Assembly: GCA_032622095.1 (NCBI GenBank) | Contig: CP136067.1 | Span: 97,082,707 to 97,146,706, forward strand | Direction: 5' to 3' | DNA length: 64,000 nucleotides | Source of the DNA: Siphonodentalium dalli | Lineage: Eukaryota; Mollusca; Scaphopoda; Gadilida; Siphonodentaliidae | Shown here: piece after piece, positions 34,746 through 46,411 of the stretch | How positions within the stretch are numbered: the stretch's first letter is position 1 | Layout of the letters: the number at the start of each line of letters is the position of its first letter | The notes under the pieces: model-generated | Seen by the model: only the letters and a program-made list of their open reading frames with translations | Told to the model about the DNA's origin: nothing | The model's database searches: none | Position numbers and translations under genes: made by a program

Positions 34746-35035
34746 CTTTTTATATCACATGCGACTGTTGTAGCGATTCCAACGTCATACTTCGTCATAT
34801 TTATCCATTTTTGGAAAGATGAGCCATGCAATCTACACATATCGCGAAATATATATACATAACCACATTACGCTCTCTACGACAGACAAAGGCCCGTTTC
34901 CATGGCAACCATTGGACGAAAAAATTGTAGACCAATTTTTTTGGATTCACTGACATCTGAGGAATAAAATAAGACCATAAAATCAATTTGACACACATCG
35001 AGCGACTGGCTATTTACCTACACGTGGGCCCTCAC

Positions 35036-36110
35036 TATAGTGGCTAAAACGACGTTAAACCTTCTATCAACCAATCTGTTGTTTCTACCAATAACTGCGT
35101 TTAAATATACACTTCTGTTGTGTCATACAGTCATCACTTATCAAGCATCGGACAACTTTCATATTTTGAACAGATTATTGGACGCGTTCTGATTAAAGTC
35201 ACATGGCGGCTTGCGCTTCGAAATACACATAATATTATTCGCTTTAAAAAATTTCTCAGCATCGAAATAGGTCGATAATTATCTGAACTACATTTCTACG
35301 AGCATTATGTAACCCAAAAAGACGCATTGAAGTAATGAAAAATACAACTGTGAATACGGTGTTTGGGTACCAAACACAAAACAGCCATTTGCGCGACATG
35401 AAACTTAAAAGAGCGTTTCATGGTAGTCTTTTCCTGATATGGTAGCAATAAAGAGCGTTTGTATCACTTCTGGCGAAAAGTTGAAAACGGCTGAACAATG
35501 GCTTTTTCCGAGCATATGAAGCCGGTGTATCAATAGTTCGTTTATTTATCGACCTATCGTTCCCGACCTTCCAAATTACGTAGAAAAATAATTGGAGGTT
35601 CGAATGAGCCATGTCCGTTTAATCTGACAGATCGTCAAAAACCGTGTTCAATAATCATAATCATCGTCTTTATTTTTGCTGAACGGAGTTTTGGCACGAC
35701 ATTAAATTTTAAGAATAGCTAAACGTATATGTTACCAATAACCGTCGGTTTTCTAAACATCTATAATGTAACGTTCAGCTAATATTATCGACAATTCCAA
35801 CCGTACACCATTTTAATATAAATATAAATATTTAGCAAATTCGGGACGCGGCATCGATTGCGTCAACAACGGGAGTTGGTTTACATAATTCCTATTACAA
35901 GAATGACATTGTATATACACATGTACGTATACACATTGTATGGCCAATTTTGAGATGTAATTTATGAAAATAACTACGGTATTTTCTATGCCCCCTCGAT
36001 CACCCCAGCAGTTTGTTCCAGACGACCTTTATCTGTAACTGTTTCAGAGCAAGTCTCGATCTTGATCCACAAAAAGTGTAACACGAGGTACATACATGTA
36101 AAGTGACACA
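35036..36110. other. Gene-free stretch
   Basis: It begins with AAAACGACGTTAAACC, the same phrase as the 3' part of the SINE at 53165-53485, so a SINE tail fragment may lie here. The phrase AAAGAGCGTTT occurs near 35409 and 35450. No gene was recognised. Confidence 0.4.
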
Positions 36111-36911
36111 TACACTCTTATGACTAATGTGTAGGTTTTCTACACAAAATGTGTATCCCTGCTACACAATCATTATTCAATTTTGATCTTAAACATATTT
36201 GTGTAGTATATGTGTAGTTTCATATTCGTACACAAATTGTGTAACAATTTTTACACATAAATGGGTAAATTTGTACACATTTATACACAACTGTGTGTAT
36301 AAATTCAACACATATCCCTTACACATTTTGTGTAGGTTCTTACACACACAGTTCGTAGACAAGAAATGCAAGTTCGGTAGTCCGACCTGTGGGTATAGTA
36401 TTACAGATATATGCAGATGTATATGTTAAAACTTTCATGGCGCATAGTGGTATGTAGTATTTTGTTCTGTACTGTGAGTTTTTGCTTTGAATGAAGAAAC
36501 CATGGTCGTGGCGTTATTGCATAATATTAGTATTATTACAACAATCATAACAAGAGTCTAAGGGCAGTAATCGCCATGAAAGTTTTAACAAATAAATCCT
36601 CATATACTATTAATACTAAACCCACAAATTGGAATTCTGAACTTACATCCTTGTCTACGATCGCTGTAGATTGTATTCCAAAAAATATACTCAAACAATA
36701 TGGCCGTCGCGTAGCAGACTATGCAACTGAAGGCAACGCAATGCGCATGCTCTACGTTCTTACACAAGTGTGTGTAACAAAATATACACATTATGTGTAG
36801 AACGGCCCTTGGTCAATGTATTTGTATGTAAAACTACACATTGCTATGTGTATTAACCGGGTTTACACATTTGATGTGTAATCGTTTCTACACATTAGTT
36901 ATAAGAGTGTA
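36111..36911. mobile_element. ~800-bp MITE with long arms made of TGTGTA palindromes
   Basis: The tips TACACTCTTATGACTAATGT and the complement of GTTATAAGAGTGTA at the right end match. The arms extend about 300 bp on the left and 150-300 bp on the right (GTGGGTATAGTATTA near 36390 is mirrored by TAATACTAAACCCAC near 36611). Within the arms, TACACA and TGTGTA alternate every 10-25 bp, often as TACACAA.TTGTGTA palindromes. These could be multiple binding sites for a transposase. Non-coding. Confidence 0.75.
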
Positions 36912-37020
36912 CTCCCGTAAATAGGTTCATATTGGACTTATTTGATTATGAGATAAGCCCATAGAAACCTTTTACCTGTTATTCCGTTTAGTGGCTTGGG
37001 TCACAGTGAAAACACATTGC
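36912..37020 (+). repeat. Partial copy of the ~365-bp interspersed repeat
   Basis: CTCCCGTAAATAGGTTCATA through GGGTCACAGTGAAAACACAT matches the 5' third of the family. It directly abuts the end of the 36111-36911 MITE, suggesting the MITE inserted at or near its edge. Confidence 0.65.
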
Positions 37021-38034
37021 CACGATAAATAAGCTTGTATGGAACATATTGGACATATATTGCCATGTTGGACTTTGAAATACGTTCATACTGGACATAT
37101 TTTGACCTCTAATTAGGTTCACACTGAGCTCTAACTAGGTTCACATTTAGCTCATGATCCAGGAGAGCAGACCGGCTAAACAGCTCAATATATATTGTAG
37201 CTCAATATTAGTGCGTGCATAACAATAACATTAGTTGCAATATTCAGTTCGAATAGGCGAACCAAGTGACTTAATGTCGCAACAAAGGTCCTAAAACCCA
37301 ACACATTTTAAGTTCAATATCATCCAATGGTGACAGTATGTGTTATGATATGGGGCTGATTCGGTACTATAACTAAACGCCTGAGACATCGAATGATGTT
37401 ACGAATTAACGTTGCCAGTCGCCAGCGGCAAAATCGCGCTTGAATTGTACCAAATTAGTCCGCGATTAAATCACCAGCTTAAATGACGCTACGTCGCGGT
37501 GAGCGGCGCGAGAAGACACACTTTGTTATTTTATGGGTATGGTAATATGCCAATTTTATTTTGTGTACTATCCCCTGGGGAAAACGTAATAAAAGTATTA
37601 ATTCTACCTCGCGATGTCGGTTTAATTTGAACGATAAACCGTACGCCGAAATCAAAATATAAATGAAACTGTAGCTCGATTTAACAAACATTCAGCCTTT
37701 ATTGTGGCAATTCATTCAGTTATGAAGTTATACGTTGGAATAGTTTAATATTTATATGGATGGGTGTTCGGGAACCGTAAGCAGACAACATCAGTCGAAA
37801 AGCTAAACAAACGTAGAAGGATTTATTTTAATTAGTGGGAGATATTCAGGAAATATGTTCAACAAAGTGATCTATGGTTGTTTGTGGAAATGATTATCTG
37901 AACATTTACAAAGGGAACTACTCATTAACGACTATTTTGTAAAGACAGTGTTAACTTTGAAGTGGCGTGGTAATGTGGATTTATGTAACTTCCATATCAA
38001 AATAAAATGATAACTTTGCATTATGGGATAATGC
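37021..38034. other. Gene-free stretch
   Basis: It contains one decayed unit of the 68-bp repeat type near 37892-37952 (TTATCTGAACATTTACAAAG ... AGTGTTAAC). There is no recognisable coding sequence. Confidence 0.4.
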
Positions 38035-38340
38035 ATGGTGCATTCAGCGCCCAAGACTAGAGTTCGATCTGTAAACAACATTTTGTGTTCAATGCCACCT
38101 GCACTTTCAGTAAATAATTCTGCGTTTAATATGCATTCAGTTAAGACATTATTATTTGGGGACCCGAATTTAAAACAATTAGAAAATGAATATATCTTTA
38201 AAGCTGTGAAAAATTTCTTACGAGATACAACACACGAGGAAAATCTATTTAGACGCTCGCCTCAAAATATGGATTGTAAAAAGTTATCAATGCACATTGA
38301 GGTAGGTGAATGTATCACATTTAAAACATCTACTCGATAA
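38035..38340 (+). pseudogene. Possible C-terminal fragment of a non-LTR retrotransposon polyprotein
   Basis: The frame contains VKTLLFGDPNLKQLENEYIF - KAVKNFLRDT. It resembles the 'LLFGD..L....N..IF..V..FI..T.RF' ending of some jockey/RTE-like reverse transcriptase proteins as I remember them. No catalytic RT motif is present in the window. It could be unrelated. Confidence 0.35.
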
Positions 38341-39638
38341 TCTTATTGGAATTATGAAGAATTGGTGGGGTGGAGAGACCACAAATTGGTCCTTAAATAA
38401 TACACAATGATATATGTATACACTTGTAAATATGTTATACATATTGTGTTGATAACCCAAATTAGTATATATCAGTGTTTATAACGGCTATTGGGAGAGG
38501 TGGTTATGCATAAGTGGATCGCACTTGTCCTGCAATCCCAACGCCAATTTATATTGTAATATACTAATTGGTAATAAACATGTTTAAACCAACACCATAC
38601 GGAATTCTGCTCCAGCCGTGACCATGCAAACAGCCACTTTGTCGTTAATGATTCTCAGCTGTTTTATACCCACCATGGGCATATTCGACAATTACCAGGC
38701 AATTCTTTAAGGATTGGCCATTTATAAATCGACAATCCGTACCTAAATTTTCATTAATTAATGGTCAATCCGACCACGCGTGGCACGCGAGCTTCGGATT
38801 GTCCACTAAATCACGACATATATAGATAATCCTGCATGTTAGCTTCATATTTAATCTGAAGGGTAATAACTCCATAAAGAATGTACCTTTACTAAATAAC
38901 GGCGATTTGCATGAGAAGAAGTGTTTTTGACGAAATAACGGAGATATTTGAAGAAGTGTTTTTGACGGAATAACGGAAATATTTGAAGAAGTGTTTTTAA
39001 AGAGCGTTTGACATTCGCCTTAGCGCCGTGATTTAGTATAATGTTGTTAGTTTTGTTGACCAGACACCCCAAATATAAAGTAGAATCCGATGAAATATGT
39101 TCATCTGGTTTACACATGCCATCGAGTGAATTATTTGTAGATAGTGAAATATTTTGTTTTACACGTGGTTGGTAGTCAACAATTTCTAGGGATATAGTCT
39201 TCGTTATTCAATTTGTCGGTTTTAATGAAGCATTGTGATATATCGCGGCAACGTATTATACGTTTATTTTCCTTTTAGGCTGTTCTACACATATTTCACA
39301 ACTTCGAGTAGAAGCCAATGTATCAAAGTCTAAGGACTTTGCAGTTGGTACACACAAGTATCATCTAATTCAATGGAAGTCTTATTTTCTTTTATGTTTT
39401 TACTTTGGAATAGAGCCTCTTCCTGCTGGTTTAGAAATCATACTATTATTCGCTCAATGTCTCAGAAAATTTTGATGTTGATTTTGAAGATTGAAGACAA
39501 CTTTGAGTTTTTACTTTTCTTTATTAATTTCGAATGATACACAATAAAACACAATAATAATATAATAACGCGATTGCATGTAGGTCAGTTTAACATCCAT
39601 ACACCTTACTTGCTCTATAACATTTAATAACATCGAGA
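38341..39638. other. Gene-free stretch
   Basis: A ~50-bp imperfect tandem duplication lies at about 38910-39000 (GAAGAAGTGTTTTTGACG ...). AAAGAGCGTTTGACATTCG occurs at 38998. Nothing else is recognised. Confidence 0.45.
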
Positions 39639-40280
39639 CTACATGTTTAAAGTCAATTTAACACTGGAAGCATTCATTTTCTTGACTTGCTTTTCTGCGT
39701 CAATTTCACCATCTTTTTTAGCATTTCCATGCTGGAATACCCGGACTATCCCTCTGTTGGATGCCGCGGCAGTTCGTTGTAGGTGTTTTCTGATCTTGCG
39801 ATCCTGAACCATCGACGTCTGGATTCGGAGAAGTGCAGCTTCTTTGTGTACAGTGGCAGCTAATTTGAATAAGCCCAGTTGATGTGCTCGGGCCTTGTTG
39901 TGAGAGGCCCTTCCACACGGCGTTTGCGGCGCGGCATGCATGCAGCGCGTATCGCGCGATAAGCCGACTTAGAACACACTGTATAGGCAATGGGTACTTG
40001 CACACTGCGTGCGATGCGGGCAACATCGCAGAAAACGCAGAAAACACTGCCGCGGGATTACATCGGTGTCCAAATCGGGTTGTGAGGTGCCGCGCGTTTT
40101 TGTCTGCGGTTGTTCGGTAAATTCCGCCTCGAAGTCACCGACTACACATTGGACATTCAGATCATTTGGGAAAAATGCCAGTAACCGCCGAAACAGTTTG
40201 ATGTAGTCTGGCTTCTTCCTGCGGGACATTATTACGAATAACAAGAGAAACCATCTTGATTTTTTAGATCTGGATTTCAA
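39639..40280 (-). pseudogene. Decayed MULE transposase fragment
   Basis: On the minus strand the first part reads LFVIMSRRKKPDYIKLFRRL, then LNVQCVVGDFEAEF. This is the 'FVLMSRR...DY...F..L' and 'DFE' segment of the MULE/FLYWCH-associated transposase catalytic domain; DFE carries a catalytic acidic residue. In another frame, ARAHQLGLFKLAATVHKEA - ALLRIQTSMVQDRKIRK fits the helical C-terminal part. The section between them (HFH.Q-type and third acidic region) is missing or scrambled, and the frames differ, so it is inactive. A CG-rich patch at 39900-40090 coincides with the disruption. Confidence 0.65.
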
Positions 40281-40995
40281 GAAAGCACGTTTACCATCGT
40301 AGCAGATTCAACACTAAACCTATGTGGCGTTTCATAATTCTGGAGAAGATTTATGTTCACATATATCAAATTAATCATTCTCATGTCACATGTTGGTATC
40401 TTTTGTTATTCGCCTTCTTTCGTTTTCTTCGTAAGTATAATTTAGTTGCATACACTGTATCTTTTGTTCCTGCTCGTCAGTTATGTAGAAAGGATATACT
40501 TATATCGGATGCTGCACTTCTGTTATTAAATGGCCCAAGACAATTAAATTCGGTCAAAGTATACTTAAGCTCCCAGTTCTGGCTATTCGAAATCCTGTAC
40601 TGTGTCACATTAAGGCCTTTGTTGCCATGGTGTCATTAAATCCTGGTAGCAGTAGAGACCCTGTCATTTTCTATCGTTGACAAGGAATCACTAGACCAGT
40701 CTACTATTGTCTGTTCCAAAAGTGTCTGAGACAACGTTTGCTTGATATTGGGGGAAGACACTTCTATTTTTTCATCATATATATTTCGAAGGGGGAATCT
40801 TCTTAGGCTGTTACTGCTCATATTCCAAGTGAATTTATTCAACTAATGTGTGACTGGTCTAGTGATTGAAATAAGCGACATGTTAATTACTCGATAGGTT
40901 TGAAGGTAGCCTTTTTGGAATCCTGAACTCGGCTCTTTCGGATTTGGTGGCCCCATTGCTTGGCGCCATGTAATTAATTGACTAACGCTAAGAAG
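40281..40995. other. Gene-free stretch
   Basis: A frame at 40322-40639 (105 codons) has no recognisable domain. No repeats were noticed. Confidence 0.4.
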
Positions 40996-40999
40996 TAAT

Positions 41000-41700
41000 T
41001 CTGCAATCAGTATTTGTGTAATTAGTATGTGTATTGTGTGTAATTGTCAATGTAGTTCTTGTCTTGTGTGAACAGTTAGTAATAATTAATGCAAGTCATT
41101 ATACCTGTTTGTTAAATGTTAATGCACGTTTGTTCCTGTGTTATATGTGTATCTAAATGTATAGCTTTGTGTGAAAATATCTAGAGCCTATATAAATTAT
41201 TAATTTACCCCCCCCTAGCTCGAACACTATTACTAATTGGTTCTATTTGTTTACAAATGAATTATTTAGCAATGAGGTAACTCGTGTCAGTGCTTGCATA
41301 CTTTTTCATTTAGATAGTTGTAGTCATATATAGTTTTGTTCTTTTGTTCTTGGCCATTTCATTGGCTCCTTTTGACACATCCATTTCCCCGCGAAATTTA
41401 AATTCCTTTGTAAGAGAGGTTCATTATTGATATTTTGATGCGAGGATATACACGAAAATCTTTTCCCACCGCCCTTCCCTTATGATGTATATTTGTAATC
41501 AGTATGTGTTGTGTGTGATTGTCAATGTAGTTGTTTTCTTGTGTGAAAAGTGACAGTGATAGTTAGTTCAAGTCATCTGTGTGTCAAATGTTATTGCATT
41601 TTTGTGCATGTATTATGTGTATATCTAAATGTATAGCTTCGTGTAAACATATATAGAGCCTATTTCAATTATTAATTTACTTTCCCTTCCCCTTTCTAAA
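41000..41700 (+). repeat. Old direct duplication, ~490-bp period
   Basis: About 41000-41214 and 41490-41700 share long diverged stretches (ATTGTCAATGTAGTT, TATCTAAATGTATAGCTT, ATTATTAATTTAC). The similarity weakens in between. Non-coding. Confidence 0.75.
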
Positions 41701-42214
41701 ACCTTTTGCTAATTGCGGTTGCTATCCGATATGTTGATCGCTTGTGATGTTAGCTATAAACCACATTTAATGGTGTATTAATATGTTCATGTTCAGATGT
41801 TGTCAAGATAAAATGTATTCAAGTCATATTGCCACGTACCCACATGGTGACAAGGGGTTATTATGTATAATTTGAAGCCGCAAACAGTTAAGGGTGTTTT
41901 AAATCTCGAACTTATACTCAGTACCGTACTGATTGTTTCACTTTACGGCCGGTAATTGAAATTATGTCTACAGATACGTGATATACTTTCACATAGACTT
42001 TATATGCCACGGACATTCTTCTCAAAGTAGTAACATTTTGAAAAAGTCCTGTCCCGATTTTTCTTCGGCGTGATACAATAAAAATGCGTTCATTGTTAGT
42101 CTATTTCTGATATAGCATGAATAAAGAAAGTTTATCTGACTTCTGTTCCCATATTTGAAACAGGTATATAAGGTTAAGATTTGCGTCTACCTCAAACAGA
42201 TTAACATTTATGAG

Positions 42215-42465
42215 CTGCTATGTTCGTTTAAAGATGCATAATCCGAATAAACGCCCCTCAATTACTATTTATTTGGATTCGGTGGTAAACATATTTGTTT
42301 CGAGTCGAGGAACCCACATACCAAAGTTCAGAGTTATTAGATATGGATTTTTGAAATCTAATATTTTTCACCATCGAGAGTTATTAGTGGCCCAGTAAAA
42401 AGTCGACGAGCCGACGGTCTCGGACCAAATTGCGGATGAAGATAAATAACTATAAAATCAAGAGG
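42215..42465 (+). repeat. Coding-like interspersed repeat, copy 1 (decayed)
   Basis: About 250 bp are shared with 48560-48840 (reverse): AAAGATGCATAATCCGAA, TTCGAGTCGAGGAACCCA and GCCGACGGTCTCGGAC. In the frame that is open in the other copy, this one has several stops. The 62-codon frame at 42210-42398 is a different, accidental frame. Confidence 0.7.
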
Positions 42466-42769
42466 CTTTGCGTTGATAATAAGGCCACATTCGTCGAACA
42501 AGATGTTGATAAATAACATGTTGACTGTGGTTAGCATTATTTTTTGGTAATTAATTGATTCTGATAGCTGAAGCCGAATTTAAAAAATGTTGCTGTTGGA
42601 ATTTGATGATATGCGGGACCAACGAATCGGATTGAGTACATTTAACTCCACAGTACACTGAACATCTTGTTGAATAAAATGTCAACGCAGCACGTTGAGT
42701 GATAAGTTGTTGAGAGCATTGTATTCAGCGGTTGAGTAACGAGTGCTCAACAATGACAAATCAGGATAT

Positions 42770-43620
42770 CTGTTTCGGATTAAATCAAGCCCTTTGTGTG
42801 CTCATTGTCACGAGAACAGACTGCGATGTGAGACATCTTGCCGTCAGTTTGTTGACGTGTTTTTCCTGCTTTTGGAGCCGTCCCCACTTCGGACTCATAC
42901 TACAATTCAGAGCACGATATTCCGGTCGGGGTCATCGCGTCCGAATCACTGTTCTTCAGAAGTTAGTCAGGATGTTAAATTAAAAACCGCGATTTAGGCC
43001 CATATAGAGCGTATATTGATGCTAAATAAAGTCAATATGCAGCCTTTTCTATCTAAATCCGCATATTATCTGCTTATAATATAGTTTGTGTTAGATCGAT
43101 ACTTTGCTTAGAATCGCATAATTTTGAGTCGATAATAAACTGAACATGAAAGCATTTTGGTCAAATTATCGACTCATAATGACTTCATAATAGGTTCATT
43201 ATTTGAGGACAATGACACAAATAAACCAACTCACGACTTATCGGATGTACGCTCTTTAAAATGTGTTTTCACTGTGACCCGCACCATAAAGCGAAATAAC
43301 GGATATGAGTCCATTGTCCGCATATTTCAAAATCAAATAATCCAATATGAACATATTTGCACATTATAGGTCGACTATGTGCGTATTTACGGGAGGATAT
43401 GTTGAAATATGAGCTTATTTCGTTCATTAATATTAGCCCATTATGTGCTTAGTTTCACGAGAACAGACTGCGATGTAACACATCTGGCCGCTATTCTGTT
43501 GACGTATGTTCCCAGTTTTGAAGCCGTCCCCTCTTTGGACTCATTCTACAATTCAGTGCACGATATTTCGGTACGGGTCACCTCGTCCGTATCATTGCAC
43601 TTCAGAAGTTAATCAGGATG
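42770..43620 (+). repeat. Local ~640-bp-spaced direct duplication
   Basis: CACGAGAACAGACTGCGATG, GAGCCGTCCCC-like text and TACAATTCAG...GATATT..GG recur at about 42808-42970 and 43454-43615. The two copies flank the reversed interspersed repeat at 43045-43408. Confidence 0.75.
43045..43408 (-). repeat. ~365-bp interspersed repeat, full copy, reversed
   Basis: It starts CCGCATATTATCTGCTTATA and ends GGGAGGATATGTTGAAAT, with the CTGTGACCCGCACCATAAAG block in the middle. It is more diverged than the other copies. Nearby, GAGAACAGACTGCGATG phrases at about 42811 and 43457 mark a separate local duplication. Confidence 0.8.
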
Positions 43621-43806
43621 TTAATTTATTCGAGTTTGGAGTTTACAACTTATAAATTACAGCGAAATATGTGTGGCATTGGCACAACACACCTAATATA
43701 TTCACTGCTCCTTCATTCCTCAGTCACGTGATGGCTGCTTTGTTTTTCCTTCTTCAAGGGCACCACTCGTCCACGTCAACAACTTCTTATTCCGAACCAC
43801 GGTTAA

Positions 43807-44046
43807 CCCTTTCATGACGGGAGTTGCGTTGGTGAAGCATTAAAGACCCCTTGCCAGTGCATTCTCTTATATATGCGAGTCTCACATAGGGATCCTCGCA
43901 TATAGAAGAGAATCTACTGACTTACAAGGTCAATGTAAATATTGTTAGGCCAATGCTTCTCTTGTATATGCGAGACTCGCATATACAAGAGAATGGATTG
44001 ATACATGGTTTACGCTAAGTTTTAGGAAGCCCCAGTCATGACATGG
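43807..44046. mobile_element. TTAA-flanked hairpin MITE, third terminal type (TCATGACGGGAG)
   Basis: TTAA at 43803-43806 and 44047-44050. The left tip is CCCTTTCATGACGGGAG; the right tip GTCATGACATGG is decayed. Two hairpins built on GCATTCTCTTATATATGCG lie at about 43856-43915 and 43952-43998. The outer ~40 bp match the ~49-bp minisatellite at 32953-34745 in reverse. Confidence 0.82.
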
Positions 44047-44189
44047 TTAACTGGTCCTAGTGTCATGAAATGGTTATCCTGGGCTATAACGTTGGTGTGT
44101 TAGCAACGGTGGTTGTGACAAGAGGGATCGCGATTTTATTCCAGTTTTAACGATTTTGGCAAATCCGGACGACTCGATGATCGGTTTTT

Positions 44190-44620
44190 CTGGTATGAGG
44201 GCGACGAAGATGGTTACGGAGCTGACACACATAACGATGACGATGGTGTTGCCTATGCCTATGCCTAACGATGACGACGATGATGGTGTTGCCAATGCCT
44301 AAGCCGTTGACGAAAATAATAATGCGGATGCTCGACGAGGATGATGATGGTGGTGACGAGGCGACGATGATGATGACGAAGATGACGATGACGGTGATGG
44401 GCGGTGATAACGACGAAGACGATGACGATTATAATGACGACGATAACAATGTGGATGCAGGGCGATGGTAGTGATGATGATTATGATGATGATGTAGAGG
44501 CGACGACGATGATGACGACCCCAACGGCGATAATGATGCCGATAACACAATGATAGACGATGATGATGATAACGAGGATGATGATGATGAAAATGATGAT
44601 GATGATTGCACACACAAAGG
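44190..44620 (+). repeat. Compound trinucleotide microsatellite (GAY)n
   Basis: About 430 bp dominated by GAC/GAT triplets. It encodes poly-Asp in one plus-strand frame and poly-His/poly-Ser on the minus strand, so open frames of up to 113 codons appear without being genes. Confidence 0.93.
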
Positions 44621-44882
44621 ACCCCGAATTCGATGGCCAAAATGTCACTTTATGTTTATATACTGTAAATATGTTTATATAACTCTATATTGTGCGCATC
44701 ATAATACTATTGAGGTGTCATTAAGGCATCCAATGATATATCATAAAACATGTTTGCATCGAACAGTATGCAAAGAGTGTGCGATAATTGGGATAGTGAT
44801 CAACATGGTGGTTAGAGTGTGCGATAATTAGGTGTATTGGCCTACTGTTAATTACCTTTTCCAGCAAATAATTCTCGGTATA

Positions 44883-45044
44883 TAGAGGATCTACAACTCG
44901 TCCCCAGTTTATAGCGGAATTTACAAAACTCGTCCAGTAAATTAGGTATGAACCTCGCCTTTGGCCTTTGGCGAGGTCCATACCTAATTTACTGGACGAG
45001 TTTTGTAAGTTCCGCTATAAACTGGGGACGAGTTGTAGATTCTA
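44883..45044. mobile_element. 162-bp near-perfect palindrome
   Basis: Left arm TAGAGGATCTACAACTCG through ATACCTAATTTACTGGAC-type sequence is mirrored with few changes; the arms are ~75 bp around a short GGCCTTTGGCG loop. Probably a foldback element or MITE. The two 85-codon frames that read outward from its middle are products of the symmetry. Confidence 0.85.
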
Positions 45045-45724
45045 TTTATTACATGATCCAAAACCTAATAAATCAACAAATGGGACGTGAGACTAACATC
45101 GGCCGCTATAATGCATGCGATGACGTTTCACATAACTATGCGTTGTTTGTCCGCGTAAAGAAATTGTCCCAGCTAAATAAAGACTATGTGGCGTATTTTA
45201 TTTAATGGTGTGTATTTAATGAAATAACCTTTCAAACTCTTCATTCCTTAGAGTTTGTTGGAAAAATATTGGAAGCCATAGCATTTTGAGAGGTAGCGTA
45301 AGTAATGCAAACAGGAAGTCAAAGGTCACCTGGCACTATGTCCTGCTATTAAACGAACGTGTAATATAACAATTTATAGAATAGGTTTATTGAATGGAAT
45401 AGGGGTAGGATCATGTAATAAAAAATGTTCTTGAGCATTTGCATTCTTGTACCTTATTGCAGATGAAATGAATTGTTGCACAAGATTGAAAACTTACTAT
45501 TCGTGGAAAGCCACAATGTGGGTAGCAAACACAATGATTCGACCGCAACTTGGCCGTCTGTGGTTATAGGTCACAATTTGACATACAAAGCGCATGGTTT
45601 TAACCCAAACAAAAGACAATCCCCCAAGGTTACAGTGCGTAATTAGTATGCGGTAAGCAAAACACAGAACAGTCGAGGTTTTGGTAGAGTGATTCATTCA
45701 ACGCCAAATGATTGAGTGAAGATG

Positions 45725-46130
45725 ATTAAAGCGAGCACTTAGCGAAAAATGAATGTAGCCGGTGTGTGTGTTATTGGGGGGATACAGCGCTGTAGCGGTT
45801 TACACAGTGTGCCCCAAACGACAACAGCTCCGTATCCCCCGATAACACACACGCTCACTACGATCATTGTGTTATACTTATATAGCTTTTCGACGATTTA
45901 TTCCCATAAAAAAGCTGCGTGTATTCTTATTTATGTTCACGAAATCAGCCGATCATTTGAGACTAACCCACGTAGCACATTACGTCAGCCCAAATATAAG
46001 ATTTTCAAACTCGTAGCTACGACAACGTGGTCGATATAAACAACTGTCTTCAGAATGATGAAATTCGGCTGAACTTTTTAAAACCACGCCCAATTAACCT
46101 CGATTAGTGAATAGTTCAGATTAGGTCAAC
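45725..46130 (-). repeat. Interspersed repeat, reversed copy of 27760-28140
   Basis: GTGTGTTATTGGGGGGATAC and its complement GTATCCCCCGATAACACAC form a ~110-bp terminal hairpin. The rest (TTTATTCCCATAAAAAAGCT ... GATTAGGTCAACAGATAG) matches the other copy in reverse. Confidence 0.7.
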
Positions 46131-46411
46131 AGATAGTAACTTCCTGTTCGTGATACACTCTTAGGATGTAAACCGGTTGACCCAGTTGGCAGTTGACCAA
46201 TCACCAAACCTAATTTATTGTAACACGGGCGGGCTATGTAAATTTTATGGTATAGTCAACATGGTGGTTGCAGGTTCGTCCAAACGTCACAATATACAAC
46301 CATGAATCAAGACGACACATCGGTATTCATCGCGAACATTCTATATGTGCGACGGGAATAGCATCGAATAAGTCTACCATTTCCACACATTGTCATATTC
46401 GCATTCATTAA

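Larger units (their letters stand above)
30779..35035. mobile_element. TIR-bounded composite element with nuclease-like relic and minisatellite
   Basis: The left margin TAGTGAGGGGCCACGTGTAG ... AGTTGGTCTACAATTTTTTC is matched in reverse by the right margin at about 34910-35035 (AAAATTGTAGACCAATTTTT ... ACACGTGGGCCCTCACTATA). The inverted similarity is ~120 bp and clearly imperfect. The left margin has been tandemly multiplied (30779-31152, 31153-31525 and a partial at 31526-31580). In between lie the nuclease-like relic (31936-32948) and a ~49-bp array (32953-34745). If the margins are true TIRs, the relic belonged to a ~4.3-kb DNA element. No target duplication is certain. Confidence 0.55.

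Noticed and set aside
44271-44640. Asp-rich, Ser-rich and His-rich open frames
   Set aside because: Low-complexity translation of the (GAY)n microsatellite.
45725-46130. Helitron 3' end suggested by the terminal hairpin
   Set aside because: The hairpin is far longer than a Helitron terminal hairpin, and neither CTRR nor an A|T insertion site is evident.
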